Assembly: GCA_034436755.1 (NCBI GenBank)
Contig: DAOTVB010000201.1
Span: 1 to 64,000, forward strand
DNA from: CAKZQX01 sp034436755
GTDB lineage: Bacteria > Chloroflexota > Chloroflexia > Chloroflexales > Chloroflexaceae
DNA length: 64,000 nt
Direction of reading: 5' to 3'
Notes under the pieces: generated by a model
What the model was told of the DNA's origin: nothing
The model's input: only the letters and a program-made list of their open reading frames with translations
Databases searched by the model: none
Program-made: the position numbers and the translations under genes
Shown: positions 42,700 to 51,054 of the stretch, one piece after another
How the letters are laid out: each line of letters opens with the position of its first letter
Numbering within the stretch: position 1 is the first letter of the stretch

Positions 42700-45096
42700 T
42701 CACTGTGCCGGCGCGATATCCACAAACATCACATCAATCGCGCCGGGGACTTCAATCTCCTGCTCGTGCAGGCGCTGGCGAATGCGGGCGCGCACCTCAT
42801 CCGCCAGGGCCGGCAGTTCAAGATCGGCCTGGTAGATAATCGCCAGTTGCAACTGGATATGCAACCGCCCCCCGGCCACCTGCACATTGATCTCATGTGC
42901 GCCATTGTTCTGCCGCAGCAGTGTGCGCAACCGGAGATTGCCGGTCGGCTCCTGGGCAATGCCGGGGATCGCGCGCACCACCTCTCGCACAAGCTGCACA
43001 ATCTGCTGCTCGGACGGCATGGGCGCGTTACCCGCCGTCGCCACCGGGGGGACCAGTTCCACGGATTGCTCCGGGGCGGGCACATGCGCGGGCGGACTCT
43101 CCGTACTGCACTCCTCTATCATGGCGCGGAACGCTTCTTCCTGCTCGGTGGTCCCCAGCACGGCCAGCAGATCATCTGCCTCAAAGCGATACTCGATCGG
43201 CGGATTGGGCACCACATTTTTGCCGCGCATCACCGCCACAATCGAGGCGCCGGTGCGGCGGCGAATAGCCGACTCGCCCAGCGTCTGCCCCGCCAGCGCA
43301 CAGGTCGCCGGCAACGTCACCCACTCGATGGTCAGGGCACGCGTGGCATACTTCAAGCGGCGCAACAACTGCGCACTGGGCGAGGCGATGGCCGTGGCAT
43401 CTTCGCCATCTTCACCATACAGCGGTGCATACAACTCCTGATGCACTGCCGAACTGAAGCGCTGAATGTCGGTAGGCGGCACCTGGAAATGCACCAGCAC
43501 CTGCCGCACCATCTCCAGCCCGGCCTCCAGTTCGGGCTGTACCACCTCATGCACCCCCAGCCGCTTGAGATCTTGCAGTTGCTCCGCTCCGGCGGCCCGA
43601 GTCACAATATGCAGTTCGGGACTCATCTCGCGCACGCGGTGGGCGACTAACTGCACCCCCAGCGCCTCGGGCACCGTGACCAGCAACAGGCGCGCATGAT
43701 GCACCTGCGCCGCCTCCAGGACAATCGAACTGGTGGCATCGCCAAAGATAATTGGGACGCCCTCGGACCTGGCCCGCTCCACTACGCGTTGATCCAGCTC
43801 GATCACCACAAAATGCACACCCACGCGCTGCATCACGCTGGCGGCCGCGCGGCCCACCCGCCCATAACCTGCAATAATCACATGTCCATGCAACTGTTCC
43901 TGTGGCAGGTTAAACGTGCTCAACTCTTCGCGGGGCACATAGCGCCGCCAGAGCCGATAGAGCGGCACCGCGCTGCGCGAGAGAAATGGCGTCAGTACCA
44001 TCGTTACCAGGGCCGTCGCCAGCACCAGCGCATAGAGATCATTTGAGATGGCATCGGCGCTCACACCGACGCGTGCCAGCACAAACGAGAACTCACCCAC
44101 CTGAAACATGCCGAGTCCGATAATCAGCGGGGCGCTATTGCCATAGCCAAAGATGCGGCTAATGCCGCTAAAGATCAGGCTCTTGCCCAGCATCACAATC
44201 AGCACAGTCGTCAGGACCAGCCCCAGGTTGGCAAAGAGAAACGCCGGGTCGAGCAGCATCCCGACCGAAACAAAGAAAAGCATACCGAAGACATCGCGCA
44301 GAGGAATAATATCGCTCAACGCCTGGTGGCTATAATCCGACTCACTCAGGACCATGCCGGCCACAAACGCCCCGAATGCAAACGACAGCCCGAAGAGATA
44401 GGTGCCATAGCCAATGCCCACCCCCAGCGCTACCACAGCCACCAGAAAGAGTTCGCGCGAGTGCCAGCCGGCAATAATGCGCAGCAGCCAGGGCATCACG
44501 CGTGTGCCCACAAAGATCATCGCCGCCAGGAAGACCGCCGCCTGCAGTACCGCCAGCCCCAGGATCGGCAGGCTCTGCCCGATATTGCTCAGCGTGGGCA
44601 GGATGATCATCAGCGGCACCACCGCCAGATCCTGCATAATCAGCATACCGATCATCACGCGGCTCGCCAGCGTGCCCATGACCCCCTGCGCCGCCAGGGT
44701 TTTGAGAATAACCATCGTACTGGAAAGCGCAATCAGCGAGCCAAACCAGAGTGACTCGATCCAGTCCCAGCCAAAGAAAACCTGCCCGACCAGATAGCCA
44801 AACGTGATTGTTAATCCAATCTGGATGGGCGTCCCGATCAGGGCCACCTGGCGCACCGGCTGCAGCTCCTTAAACGAGAACTCCAGCCCCAACGCAAAGA
44901 GCAGCAGCGCCACCCCGATCTCCGCCAGCAGTTCGATATCATGGATCTCCGTGACCGTCACCCCACCCGTGTAGGGCCCGACCAGTACCCCTGCCAGGAT
45001 GTAACCCAGGAGCAGGGGTTGGCCCAGGCGCTGCGCAACCAGACCTCCCAGCAGGGCCGCCACGAGGATGATGGCAATGTCCGCCGCAATGCCCAT
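42700..45096 (-). CDS. CPA2-family cation/proton antiporter with TrkA-N and two further regulatory domains
   Basis: The 798-residue protein has an exchanger domain (about 1-385) with QPLLLGYILAGVLVGP, LLLFALGLEFSFKELQPV and QDLAVVPLMI, close to KefB/YbaL. A TrkA-N domain contains the intact Rossmann loop VIIAGYGRVGRAAASVMQRVG, then a TrkA-C domain (about 580-670) with ALAGQTLGESAIRRRTGASIVAV. The tail (about 700-798) resembles a small alpha/beta domain, ending GAIDVMFVDI, and could be another ligand-sensing or cation-diffusion-like module. It probably mediates potassium or sodium efflux coupled to protons. It is divergent from the toxin-antitoxin genes. Confidence 0.9.
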   Translation of the reverse strand: MGIAADIAIILVAALLGGLVAQRLGQPLLLGYILAGVLVGPYTGGVTVTEIHDIELLAEIGVALLLFALGLEFSFKELQPVRQVALIGTPIQIGLTITFGYLVGQVFFGWDWIESLWFGSLIALSSTMVILKTLAAQGVMGTLASRVMIGMLIMQDLAVVPLMIILPTLSNIGQSLPILGLAVLQAAVFLAAMIFVGTRVMPWLLRIIAGWHSRELFLVAVVALGVGIGYGTYLFGLSFAFGAFVAGMVLSESDYSHQALSDIIPLRDVFGMLFFVSVGMLLDPAFLFANLGLVLTTVLIVMLGKSLIFSGISRIFGYGNSAPLIIGLGMFQVGEFSFVLARVGVSADAISNDLYALVLATALVTMVLTPFLSRSAVPLYRLWRRYVPREELSTFNLPQEQLHGHVIIAGYGRVGRAAASVMQRVGVHFVVIELDQRVVERARSEGVPIIFGDATSSIVLEAAQVHHARLLLVTVPEALGVQLVAHRVREMSPELHIVTRAAGAEQLQDLKRLGVHEVVQPELEAGLEMVRQVLVHFQVPPTDIQRFSSAVHQELYAPLYGEDGEDATAIASPSAQLLRRLKYATRALTIEWVTLPATCALAGQTLGESAIRRRTGASIVAVMRGKNVVPNPPIEYRFEADDLLAVLGTTEQEEAFRAMIEECSTESPPAHVPAPEQSVELVPPVATAGNAPMPSEQQIVQLVREVVRAIPGIAQEPTGNLRLRTLLRQNNGAHEINVQVAGGRLHIQLQLAIIYQADLELPALADEVRARIRQRLHEQEIEVPGAIDVMFVDIAPAQ

Positions 45097-45185
45097 AGCA
45101 ACCTCCTTTACTTCACTTGAAAACAGCTTCTGGGGATACCCTTACCATACCAGGATATACCGGGAAGTGCAAGACATCGGGCGAA

Positions 45186-45241
45186 AATAGAGAACAGAGA
45201 ACAGAGAACAGAGAACAGAGAACAAAGAACAGAGAACAACG
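45186..45241. repeat. Heptanucleotide tandem repeat
   Basis: Seven or so copies of AGAGAAC (one AAAGAAC variant) lie in the divergent gap upstream of the DUF433 gene. Related GAGAAC-rich stretches occur near 15541, 26955, 37290 and, inverted, 46620 and 46880. Confidence 0.7.
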
Positions 45242-45301
45242 TTTGTGGTAGCATGGGAACGACCCATCCGCGGGCATTCCGGCTGATGCAGTAGGCATCA
45301 G

Positions 45302-45333
45302 ACCGGACAGGTCTCTGGAGACCTGTCTGGTCT
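45302..45333. terminator. Stable hairpin upstream of the DUF433/PIN-like pair
   Basis: GACCGGACAGGTCT and AGACCTGTCTGGTC form a 14-bp stem (one mismatch) around CTGG. It lies 55 bases before the antitoxin start. No T-run follows, so it may be an operator or RNA structure instead of a terminator. Confidence 0.35.
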
Positions 45334-45388
45334 CACTCCGAGGAGGCCAGGATTTCTGAAAAAATGTATATTCGGATCGGAGGCAGCG

Positions 45389-45721
45389 ATGTTTATAACG
45401 GCGCAACCCATCCCACTCACCCGGGATAGTAATGGTGTTATGCGGGTCGGAGAAACCCGCGTAACGCTGGATACCGTTGTGGCAGCGTTTCAGGCGGGGG
45501 CGACCCCGGAAACCATCGTGCAGCAGTATCCCTCACTCGCTCTGGCCGATGTGTATGCGGTAATTGGCTACTACCTGAAGCATCAGTCCGAGGTAGATGC
45601 CTATCTCCAGCAGCGCGAAGCAGAGGCCGCACGCATCCGCCAGGAGAACGAAGCCCGGTTCGATCCCACCGGCGTGCGGGAACGGTTGCTGGGGCGGCGT
45701 ACCGGCAAGGACCATGCGTGA
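45389..45721 (+). CDS. DUF433 protein, probable antitoxin
   Basis: The 110-residue product has the DUF433 pattern: PLTRDSNGVMRVGETRVTLDTVVAAFQAGATPETIVQQYPSLALADVYAVIGYYL, a winged-helix-like DNA-binding core seen in VapB45-type antitoxins. An acidic/basic helical tail (QQREAEAARIRQENEARFD) probably binds the toxin. The stop overlaps the toxin ATG by one base (TGATG). A GGAGGC sequence lies nine bases before the ATG. Confidence 0.85.
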   Translation: MFITAQPIPLTRDSNGVMRVGETRVTLDTVVAAFQAGATPETIVQQYPSLALADVYAVIGYYLKHQSEVDAYLQQREAEAARIRQENEARFDPTGVRERLLGRRTGKDHA

Positions 45722-46071
45722 TGTTGCGGCTCGCGGCAGACGAGAATTTTAATAATGATATCGTTCGCGGCATCCTCCGTCGCAATCCAGACATTGATAT
45801 CGTGCGTGCCCAGGATGCAGGTCTTACGAGTGCGGATGATCCGACTGTCCTGGAGTGGGCAGCACAAACAGGGCGTGTGCTTTTAACTTACGATGTCGCA
45901 ACGATCACTTACTATGCATATGAATGCGTTCGTGCCGGTCAACCGATGCCGGGAGTGTTTGAAGTCAGTCGGAAGATACCCCTCACTCAGACAATTGATG
46001 ATATCATCCTTATCGCCGAATGCAGCCTGGAAGATGAATGGGAAGGTCAGGTGCGTTACCTACCGCTGTGA
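45721..46071 (+). CDS. DUF5615 PIN-like toxin
   Basis: The 116-residue PIN-fold (Mut7-C-like) protein begins LRLAADENFNNDIVRGILRRNPDIDI, with the first metal-binding acidic pair DEN. TSADDPTVLEWAAQTGRVLLTYDVATI follows, carrying the later acidic residue (TYD). DUF5615 proteins paired with DUF433 are regarded as toxin-antitoxin modules with RNase toxins. The ATG overlaps the antitoxin stop by one base; a GTG three bases earlier is an alternative start. All expected acidic residues appear present, so it may be active. Confidence 0.85.
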   Translation: MLRLAADENFNNDIVRGILRRNPDIDIVRAQDAGLTSADDPTVLEWAAQTGRVLLTYDVATITYYAYECVRAGQPMPGVFEVSRKIPLTQTIDDIILIAECSLEDEWEGQVRYLPL

Positions 46072-46139
46072 CAGTATGGCTACGGAAAGCTCTAGTGACC
46101 TTTAAACGGTGGTGGTAGCACGCTCTGCCCCTGGGATGC

Positions 46140-46517
46140 ATGAATTGTGGGGAGTACGGTGATATATTTGATGATTTCCTTCAAATGGCTGAGTATTTGC
46201 TTGGTGAAGGATTTAAAGATGCTGCGGCAGTTATAGCAGGCAGTACACTTGAAGCACATCTACGTCAACTATGCGTAAAACATGGAGTTGATGTTGATCA
46301 TAGTTTGCCAGACGGCAGCAAACGCCCTAAAAAAGCCGCACAAATAAACCAGGATCTCGTGAAGTTTGCATACTCAAAATTCGATCAAAAGCAGGTTACT
46401 GCGTGGTTAGATCTACGCAATAGTGCGGCTCACGGAAAGTATGTGAATTATACTGATAAACAAGTTGAGCAGTTTATAGAATGGCTCCAAGATTTTATCA
46501 AAAGAAATCCGGCTTAG
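46140..46517 (+). CDS. HEPN-like protein with an R-x4-H motif
   Basis: The 125-residue helical protein is AT-rich compared with its neighbours. It has AAAVIAGSTLEAHLRQLC, VTAWLDLRNSAAHGKYVNYT and QVEQFIEWLQDFI. RNSAAH is the canonical HEPN active-site arrangement (Arg, usually followed by Asn, then His), so an RNase activity is possible. An in-frame stop lies 21 bases before the ATG and the ribosome-binding site is poor, so the N-terminus may be slightly truncated. It follows the DUF433/PIN-like pair on the same strand (68 bases), which together look like a small toxin island. Confidence 0.65.
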   Translation: MNCGEYGDIFDDFLQMAEYLLGEGFKDAAAVIAGSTLEAHLRQLCVKHGVDVDHSLPDGSKRPKKAAQINQDLVKFAYSKFDQKQVTAWLDLRNSAAHGKYVNYTDKQVEQFIEWLQDFIKRNPA

Positions 46518-46977
46518 CCACAGACTATCACCAGATTGAGCGAACTATCGCCAACAACTCTCCCTCGCCTACCCATGTACTCGTAAAACCTTTCATGCAC
46601 TTTACCATCCCCATTTGTTCTCTCTCCTTTGTTCTTTGTTCTTTGTCCTTCCCTCTTCCCCCCAACCTATGCTATCCTACCCTTGTATCACCACACCGGC
46701 AGGGCACACGCGACAGAGTTACCTTAATGCTACAACGAGCATGCACGTCGCTCACGCAAGCCAGAGACGCAGCACATGCCGGATAGTGCATTTCATATAG
46801 AAAGAACCGACCAACATCGGACAAAGCACAACCTGGTTCTGCGCTAACCGTGCGCCGGCGACGTTTTGTTCTGGGTTGCTTTGTTCTCTGTTCTCTATAG
46901 GTGTCATCGCTGCACCCGCTGCGTCTCGGTGGTGAGAAAGCAACCTTGTTGTAGTTCTGGATCGAGAGGAACACGCC
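46518..46977. other. Gap upstream of ribE; low-complexity DNA only
   Basis: Pyrimidine-rich TTTGTTCTTTGTTC-type stretches occur at 46610-46650 and 46865-46900. No coding sequence was found, and no FMN riboswitch consensus was recognised before ribE. Confidence 0.4.
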
Positions 46978-47580
46978 ATGTTTACCGGCATTGTTGAGGA
47001 AATGGGCCAGGTGCTGGTTGCCGCAAATCGGCAGGAGCGCGATAACTTTCTGACCATTGGTTGCCGCACCGTGCAGGCGGGTACCCGCATCGGGGATAGC
47101 ATTGCCGTCAACGGGGCCTGCCTGACCGTCACTGCCCTGGATCAGGACCGCTTCACCGTCGGGCTCAGTCCGGAGACGCTGCAGCGGACCAACCTGGGCC
47201 GGGTGCAACCGGGCGACCCGGTCAACCTGGAGCGGTCGCTCGTCGCGGGCGGGCGCATGGACGGACACTATGTGCAGGGCCACATCGACGGCGTGGGCGA
47301 AATTGTGGACATCCGGCCCGCCGCCGAGTCGCGCTACATAACGATCCGCCCCCCGGAGCAACTCCTGCCCTACATCGTCGAGAAGGGCTATATCGCGGTT
47401 GACGGCGTCAGCCTGACCGTGACGGGGGTCGATGCGACCAGCTTCACTATTGCGCTGATTGCCCACACGCAACAGGCGGTGATTATGGGCCGGCAGGCGG
47501 TGGGCGCGCCGGTCAACCTGGAGGTTGATATTATCGCCAAATATGTTGAACGGCTGCTGCAGGCGCAGCGTATCGGTTGA
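46978..47580 (+). CDS. ribE: Riboflavin synthase, alpha subunit
   Basis: It dismutates two 6,7-dimethyl-8-ribityllumazine molecules to riboflavin. The 200-residue chain shows the two tandem lumazine-binding repeats: MFTGIVEEMGQV...SIAVNGACLTVT and MDGHYVQGHIDGVGEI...YIAVDGVSLTVTGV. GAGAGGAA precedes the ATG. The other riboflavin genes of the window, ribH and ribA, lie 15 kb away on the other strand, so the pathway is split. The crp-like gene starts 70 bases downstream. Confidence 0.95.
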   Translation: MFTGIVEEMGQVLVAANRQERDNFLTIGCRTVQAGTRIGDSIAVNGACLTVTALDQDRFTVGLSPETLQRTNLGRVQPGDPVNLERSLVAGGRMDGHYVQGHIDGVGEIVDIRPAAESRYITIRPPEQLLPYIVEKGYIAVDGVSLTVTGVDATSFTIALIAHTQQAVIMGRQAVGAPVNLEVDIIAKYVERLLQAQRIG

Positions 47581-47637
47581 TAGCCGCTTTCCCGGCGGTT
47601 TGCCCGTGTTGCACCGCTGCGCCGCCCGGCGGTGTGG

Positions 47638-47643
47638 TATCAT
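47638..47643 (+). promoter_or_regulatory. Extended -10 box close to the regulator start
   Basis: TGGTATCAT, a TGn-extended -10, ends seven bases before the ATG of the Crp/Fnr gene, and no Shine-Dalgarno sequence lies between. This would give a leaderless transcript starting at or next to the ATG. Confidence 0.4.
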
Positions 47644-47650
47644 ACCTCCC

Positions 47651-48346
47651 ATGATACACACCACGGACCTTTCCAACATACGCTTCTTTCAGGGGCTTGA
47701 TGCCGCCGCGCTTGCAGACATCGCGCAGGCCGGGCGGGTGCAGCAGGTGGCGCGGGAGGCCTTCTTCTTCTACCAGGACGAACCCGCCACCACCTTTTCT
47801 GTGCTGCTGGAGGGGCAGGCGCGCCTCAGCCAGGTGACTCCCGACGGGCACCAGATCATTCTGGGGTTTATCGGTCCCGGCCAGGAGGTGGGCATCCTGG
47901 CCGCCATCGAGCAGGCGGAGTATCCGCTGACCCTGCAGGCTGTCACCGACTGCGTGGCGACGGCCTGGGATCGCCCGTCCCTGCTGGAGTTGCTGGAGCG
48001 CTACCCGCTGCTGGGACTGCGCGCGCTGCGCATGGTCGCCGGGCGCTTTGTGCAGTTGCAGAACCAGTACCGCGAGCTGGCGACTGAGCGGGTTGAGCGG
48101 CGCATTGCGCGGGCGCTGTTGCGGCTGGGTGAGCAGGCCGGACAGCAGGCTGCCGACGGCGTGCGCATCGATCTGCCCCTGTCGCGCCAGGATGTCGCCG
48201 AGATGACCGGCACCACGCTCTACACGGTGAGCCGTACGTTGAGCAGTTGGGAGAAGCAGGGCATCGTGGCAAGCGGCCGCGAGCGGGTCGTGATCCGCTC
48301 CCGGCAGGCGCTACGCACCATCGCCGAAGACCTGCCCGCCGACTGA
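47651..48346 (+). CDS. Crp/Fnr-family transcriptional regulator
   Basis: The 231-residue protein has an N-terminal cyclic-nucleotide-binding-like domain (FFQGLDAAALADIAQAGRVQQVAREAFFFYQDEPATTFSVLLEGQARL), a dimer helix (VERRIARALLRLGEQAG) and a helix-turn-helix (LSRQDVAEMTGTTLYTVSRTLSSWEKQGIV). The cysteine cluster of oxygen-sensing Fnr is absent. The hybrid cluster protein gene follows 430 bases downstream; regulators of this family often control hcp in response to nitric oxide or nitrite, so it may be an HcpR/Dnr-like regulator. That is inference from position. Confidence 0.88.
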   Translation: MIHTTDLSNIRFFQGLDAAALADIAQAGRVQQVAREAFFFYQDEPATTFSVLLEGQARLSQVTPDGHQIILGFIGPGQEVGILAAIEQAEYPLTLQAVTDCVATAWDRPSLLELLERYPLLGLRALRMVAGRFVQLQNQYRELATERVERRIARALLRLGEQAGQQAADGVRIDLPLSRQDVAEMTGTTLYTVSRTLSSWEKQGIVASGRERVVIRSRQALRTIAEDLPAD

Positions 48347-48469
48347 TACCGATTTGTTGTCATAGCCACAGAGGACACCGAGCACGCAGAGATTCTGAAC
48401 GGGAATGTGCCGCCCCTGCGCCCGTTGCGTCAGTTTCAGCTCATTGCTATTTTGATGGCAAACTGGTAT
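48346..48469. repeat. Family 2 element, 124 bp
   Basis: The ends are ATACCGATTTG and CAAACTGGTAT (inverted, two differences). The first base is the last base of the regulator's stop codon. The interior CATAGCCACAGAGGACAC is shared with other copies. Confidence 0.6.
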
Positions 48470-48598
48470 GAGGGACAGTCTAGACCGCGAACAGCGCGAA
48501 ACGGGCGAACACCGCGCAACGGCTGTTGCTGATCGGGTCGCTGCACCGATTTTCGTGTCGTTCGCCAGTTTTCGTGACATGCGCGTTCCAAACCTCTT

Positions 48599-48651
48599 CA
48601 CCCCATCACCCCATCACCCCATCACCCCATCACCCCATCACCCCATCACCC
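48599..48651. repeat. Octanucleotide tandem repeat upstream of hcp
   Basis: About six perfect copies of CACCCCAT lie 125-175 bases before the hcp start codon. Perfect short repeats of this kind can change copy number by slippage; here they are noncoding. Confidence 0.75.
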
Positions 48652-48774
48652 TTTCACGTCGCCTCTTCGCCTCCGCGCAAGCCTGTTTGCGCCAGCGCAA
48701 CGACAGCCGGCCCCGTGGCTGCTATGCTGGTCCGTAGAACCCATCACGAAGCCAGTTCAGGAGGAAACAGCAAT

Positions 48775-50430
48775 ATGAGTATGTTCTGCAACCAGTGCCA
48801 GGAAACCAGTCACAACAACGGCTGTGAGATTCGCGGCATCTGCGGTAAAGATGCGATGGTCGCCGCGCTTCAGGATTACCTGCTCTATGCGCTCAAGGGG
48901 CTGTCGTTCTATGCCGTCCGTGCGCGGGCCCAGGGAATCGTGGATACGTCAATCGACCGATTTGTCGCCCAGGCGCTATTCGCCACACTTACCAATGTTA
49001 ACTTTGCCCCGGAGCGGCTTACGCAGCTTATTCGCGCCGCCTTTGCCCACCGCGATCAGTTGCGGGCGCAACTCCCCGTCCAGATTGATGCTCCACCGCC
49101 GGCAACATGCGCGGCGGAAGGTACTACTGAGCAGTATGCCGCCGCCGGTGCGGCCGTGGGCCTGGGTGTCAACCCGCATCCCAACCCCGACATTCAGTCC
49201 CTGCGCGAACTGTTGACCTACGGGCTGAAGGGGCTGGCAGCCTACTGCGATCACGCCGATCTGCTCGGCCACCACAACCCCGATCTGCCGGCCTTTTTGC
49301 AGGAGGGCTTGCTGGCGACCCTGAACGATGCGGCCACGGTTGACGAGTTGGTCGCGCTGGCATTGCGCTGTGGCGAGCAGGGCGTGACCGCGATGACCCT
49401 GCTGGATACGGCCAATACCAGCCGCTTCGGGCATCCCGAACCGACGCAGGTCAACCTGGGGGTTGATCCGACCCGGCCGGGCATCCTGGTGAGCGGCCAT
49501 GATCTGCTCGATCTGTATGAACTGCTGGAGCAGACCGCCGGGACAGGCATTAATGTCTACACCCACGGCGAGATGTTGCCGGCGCATGCCTACCCGGTTT
49601 TCAAGCAGTATCCGCATCTGGTGGGCAACTATGGCGGTGCCTGGTGGGAGCAGCAGCGCCAGTTTGCCGCCTTCAACGGTCCCATCCTGATGACGACTAA
49701 CTGCATTCAGCAGCCGCGCGCCGGCTATGCTGATCGTATTTTTACAACAGGGATGGTTGGCTGGGAAGGTATTCCGCACATTGCCGAACGTCAACCGGGA
49801 CAGCCGAAAGACTTCAGCCGCCTGATCGAGCGTGCGCGCACCTGCCCGCCGCCGCTGGAACTGGAACTGGAACAGGGACAGATCACCGTGGGGTTTGCGC
49901 ACCAGACCGTGCTCGGAGCCGCCGATCAGGTACTGGCGGCCATCGAGAATGGCGCACTGCGGCGCTTTGTGGTCATGGCCGGCTGCGATGGGCGGCACAA
50001 GGAGCGCGGCTACTACACCGAGGTGGCGCAGGCGCTCCCCGACGACACGATCATTCTGACGGCCGGTTGTGCCAAGTATCGCTACAACAAGCTAAATCTG
50101 GGCACCCTGGGCGGGCTACCACGCGTGCTGGATGCCGGACAGTGCAATGACTGCTACTCGCTGGTCAAGGTGGCGCTGGCGCTGACGGAAGCGGTGGGGG
50201 CGGAGAGCGTCAACGACCTGCCGATCTCGTATGATATCGCCTGGTACGAGCAGAAGGCCGTCCTGGTGCTGCTGTCGCTGCTGTCGCTCGGCGTCAAAGG
50301 CATTCGGTTGGGACCAACCCTGCCCGCATTCCTGTCGCCGAATGTGGCCGACTTCCTGATCAGGACGTTCGATATTAAACCGATCGACAATGTTGCTGAT
50401 GATGTTGCCGCAATGCCGGCGGGGAACTAA
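48775..50430 (+). CDS. hcp: Hybrid cluster protein (hydroxylamine reductase)
   Basis: This iron-sulfur-oxygen protein acts as an NO reductase/S-nitrosylase or hydroxylamine reductase in anaerobic nitrosative stress. The 551-residue chain has the N-terminal 4Fe-4S motif CNQCQ...C...C with spacing C-x2-C-x8-C-x5-C. Hybrid-cluster ligands appear in NVYTHGEMLPAHAYP, TTNCIQQP, AGCDGRHKERGYYTE, LTAGCAKYRYN and DAGQCNDCYS. AGGAGG lies eight bases before the ATG at 48775. The helical insertion between cluster domains is present. A neighbouring hcr reductase is absent. Confidence 0.96.
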   Translation: MSMFCNQCQETSHNNGCEIRGICGKDAMVAALQDYLLYALKGLSFYAVRARAQGIVDTSIDRFVAQALFATLTNVNFAPERLTQLIRAAFAHRDQLRAQLPVQIDAPPPATCAAEGTTEQYAAAGAAVGLGVNPHPNPDIQSLRELLTYGLKGLAAYCDHADLLGHHNPDLPAFLQEGLLATLNDAATVDELVALALRCGEQGVTAMTLLDTANTSRFGHPEPTQVNLGVDPTRPGILVSGHDLLDLYELLEQTAGTGINVYTHGEMLPAHAYPVFKQYPHLVGNYGGAWWEQQRQFAAFNGPILMTTNCIQQPRAGYADRIFTTGMVGWEGIPHIAERQPGQPKDFSRLIERARTCPPPLELELEQGQITVGFAHQTVLGAADQVLAAIENGALRRFVVMAGCDGRHKERGYYTEVAQALPDDTIILTAGCAKYRYNKLNLGTLGGLPRVLDAGQCNDCYSLVKVALALTEAVGAESVNDLPISYDIAWYEQKAVLVLLSLLSLGVKGIRLGPTLPAFLSPNVADFLIRTFDIKPIDNVADDVAAMPAGN

Positions 50431-50576
50431 CGGAGTGTCGGATGGAATAGCACGATGGCGATTGATGATACGTCTGCGCCCGCGGTGGGTGCAGACGTAT
50501 CCATGCATGCATACATCACCAGGAGAAACAGGGCAGCAGTTATGCCGGCGATGAGCAGGCGGGAAAACCCGGACAT
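50427..50576 (-). CDS. Putative small secreted or lipid-anchored peptide
   Basis: The 49-residue frame starts MSGFSRLLIAGITAALFLLVMYACMD, which looks like a signal or membrane segment ending in a possible lipidation cysteine (residue 24). A short tail follows (TSAPTAGADVSSIAIVLFHPTLR). A strong AAGGAGAT ribosome-binding site lies six bases upstream. It is the last gene of the leftward acquisition cluster, 81 bases after the small two-repeat gene, and overlaps the end of hcp by four bases. A 15-bp hairpin (50467-50501) lies within it and could instead be the hcp terminator. The family is unrecognised. Confidence 0.45.
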   Translation of the reverse strand: MSGFSRLLIAGITAALFLLVMYACMDTSAPTAGADVSSIAIVLFHPTLR

Positions 50577-50657
50577 AAACTATCTCCTTTTAGCTATTGA
50601 CGCATGCTTATTCGACAGCACTGTCGTACGGTAATTTACGCGCTCTGTAGAATCCAG

Positions 50658-51038
50658 TTAGTTTAATAAAGTCGCATGCGATGACCGTTCCTGCACTTCA
50701 ACTGGTCCTAACGTTGTCATTGCCTTGCGGCACATTGCCACCAGGATCGGCAGTTGAGCCGGAAACAGACACAGGATTGTCTGGTCAAAGAGCAGGACCA
50801 GCACATGCTGTTTACACGCAAAGAAGACCCGGCGCGGGCCGGCGTAGGCGATGATGTCACCCAGTTTATAGGGTGATAGTCCGGCAGCCAGCAGGTTCGT
50901 CAGTTCAACAAAATCAGCATGAGTACAGATGAGACATACCGCGCCGAGATCAAGCAAAATATTCCCATCTTCCAGGCGCAGGATGGCCCAACCACGTCCG
51001 TCCATCGCCAGCAGACGCTGTTCTTCCGTTTTAGCCAT
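50658..51038 (-). CDS. Small two-repeat protein A of the acquisition locus
   Basis: The 126-residue product belongs to a small family with two more members here (51055-51444 and 55736-56152). I do not recognise a named family. It consists of two related repeats of about 45 residues. The first has GNILLDLGAVCLICTHADFVELTNLL. The second has FACKQHVLVLLFDQTILCLFPAQLPIL, with a Cys-x2-His pair. It ends HATLLN. The start has GGAGG seven bases upstream. No signal peptide or membrane segment is clear, so it is probably cytosolic. Position downstream of heme-type transporter genes suggests metal or cofactor handling, an inference. Confidence 0.7.
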   Translation of the reverse strand: MAKTEEQRLLAMDGRGWAILRLEDGNILLDLGAVCLICTHADFVELTNLLAAGLSPYKLGDIIAYAGPRRVFFACKQHVLVLLFDQTILCLFPAQLPILVAMCRKAMTTLGPVEVQERSSHATLLN

Positions 51039-51054
51039 AGCATATCCTCCTTGA

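Noticed and set aside
42700..45096. Glutathione-gated KefB/KefC specifically.
   Set aside because: The exchanger and TrkA-N domains fit CPA2 broadly, but no glutathione-binding determinants or KefF/KefG partner are visible.
46518..46977. FMN riboswitch before ribE.
   Set aside because: No conserved RFN-element segments were found; the region is pyrimidine-rich low-complexity DNA.
48599..48651. CRISPR-like array because of the regular repeats near hcp.
   Set aside because: The unit is eight bases with no spacers; it is a simple tandem repeat. No CRISPR array was found anywhere in the window.
50467..50501. Intrinsic terminator of hcp.
   Set aside because: The 15-bp stem is strong, but no T-run follows and it lies inside a plausible small gene on the other strand; kept only as a note there.
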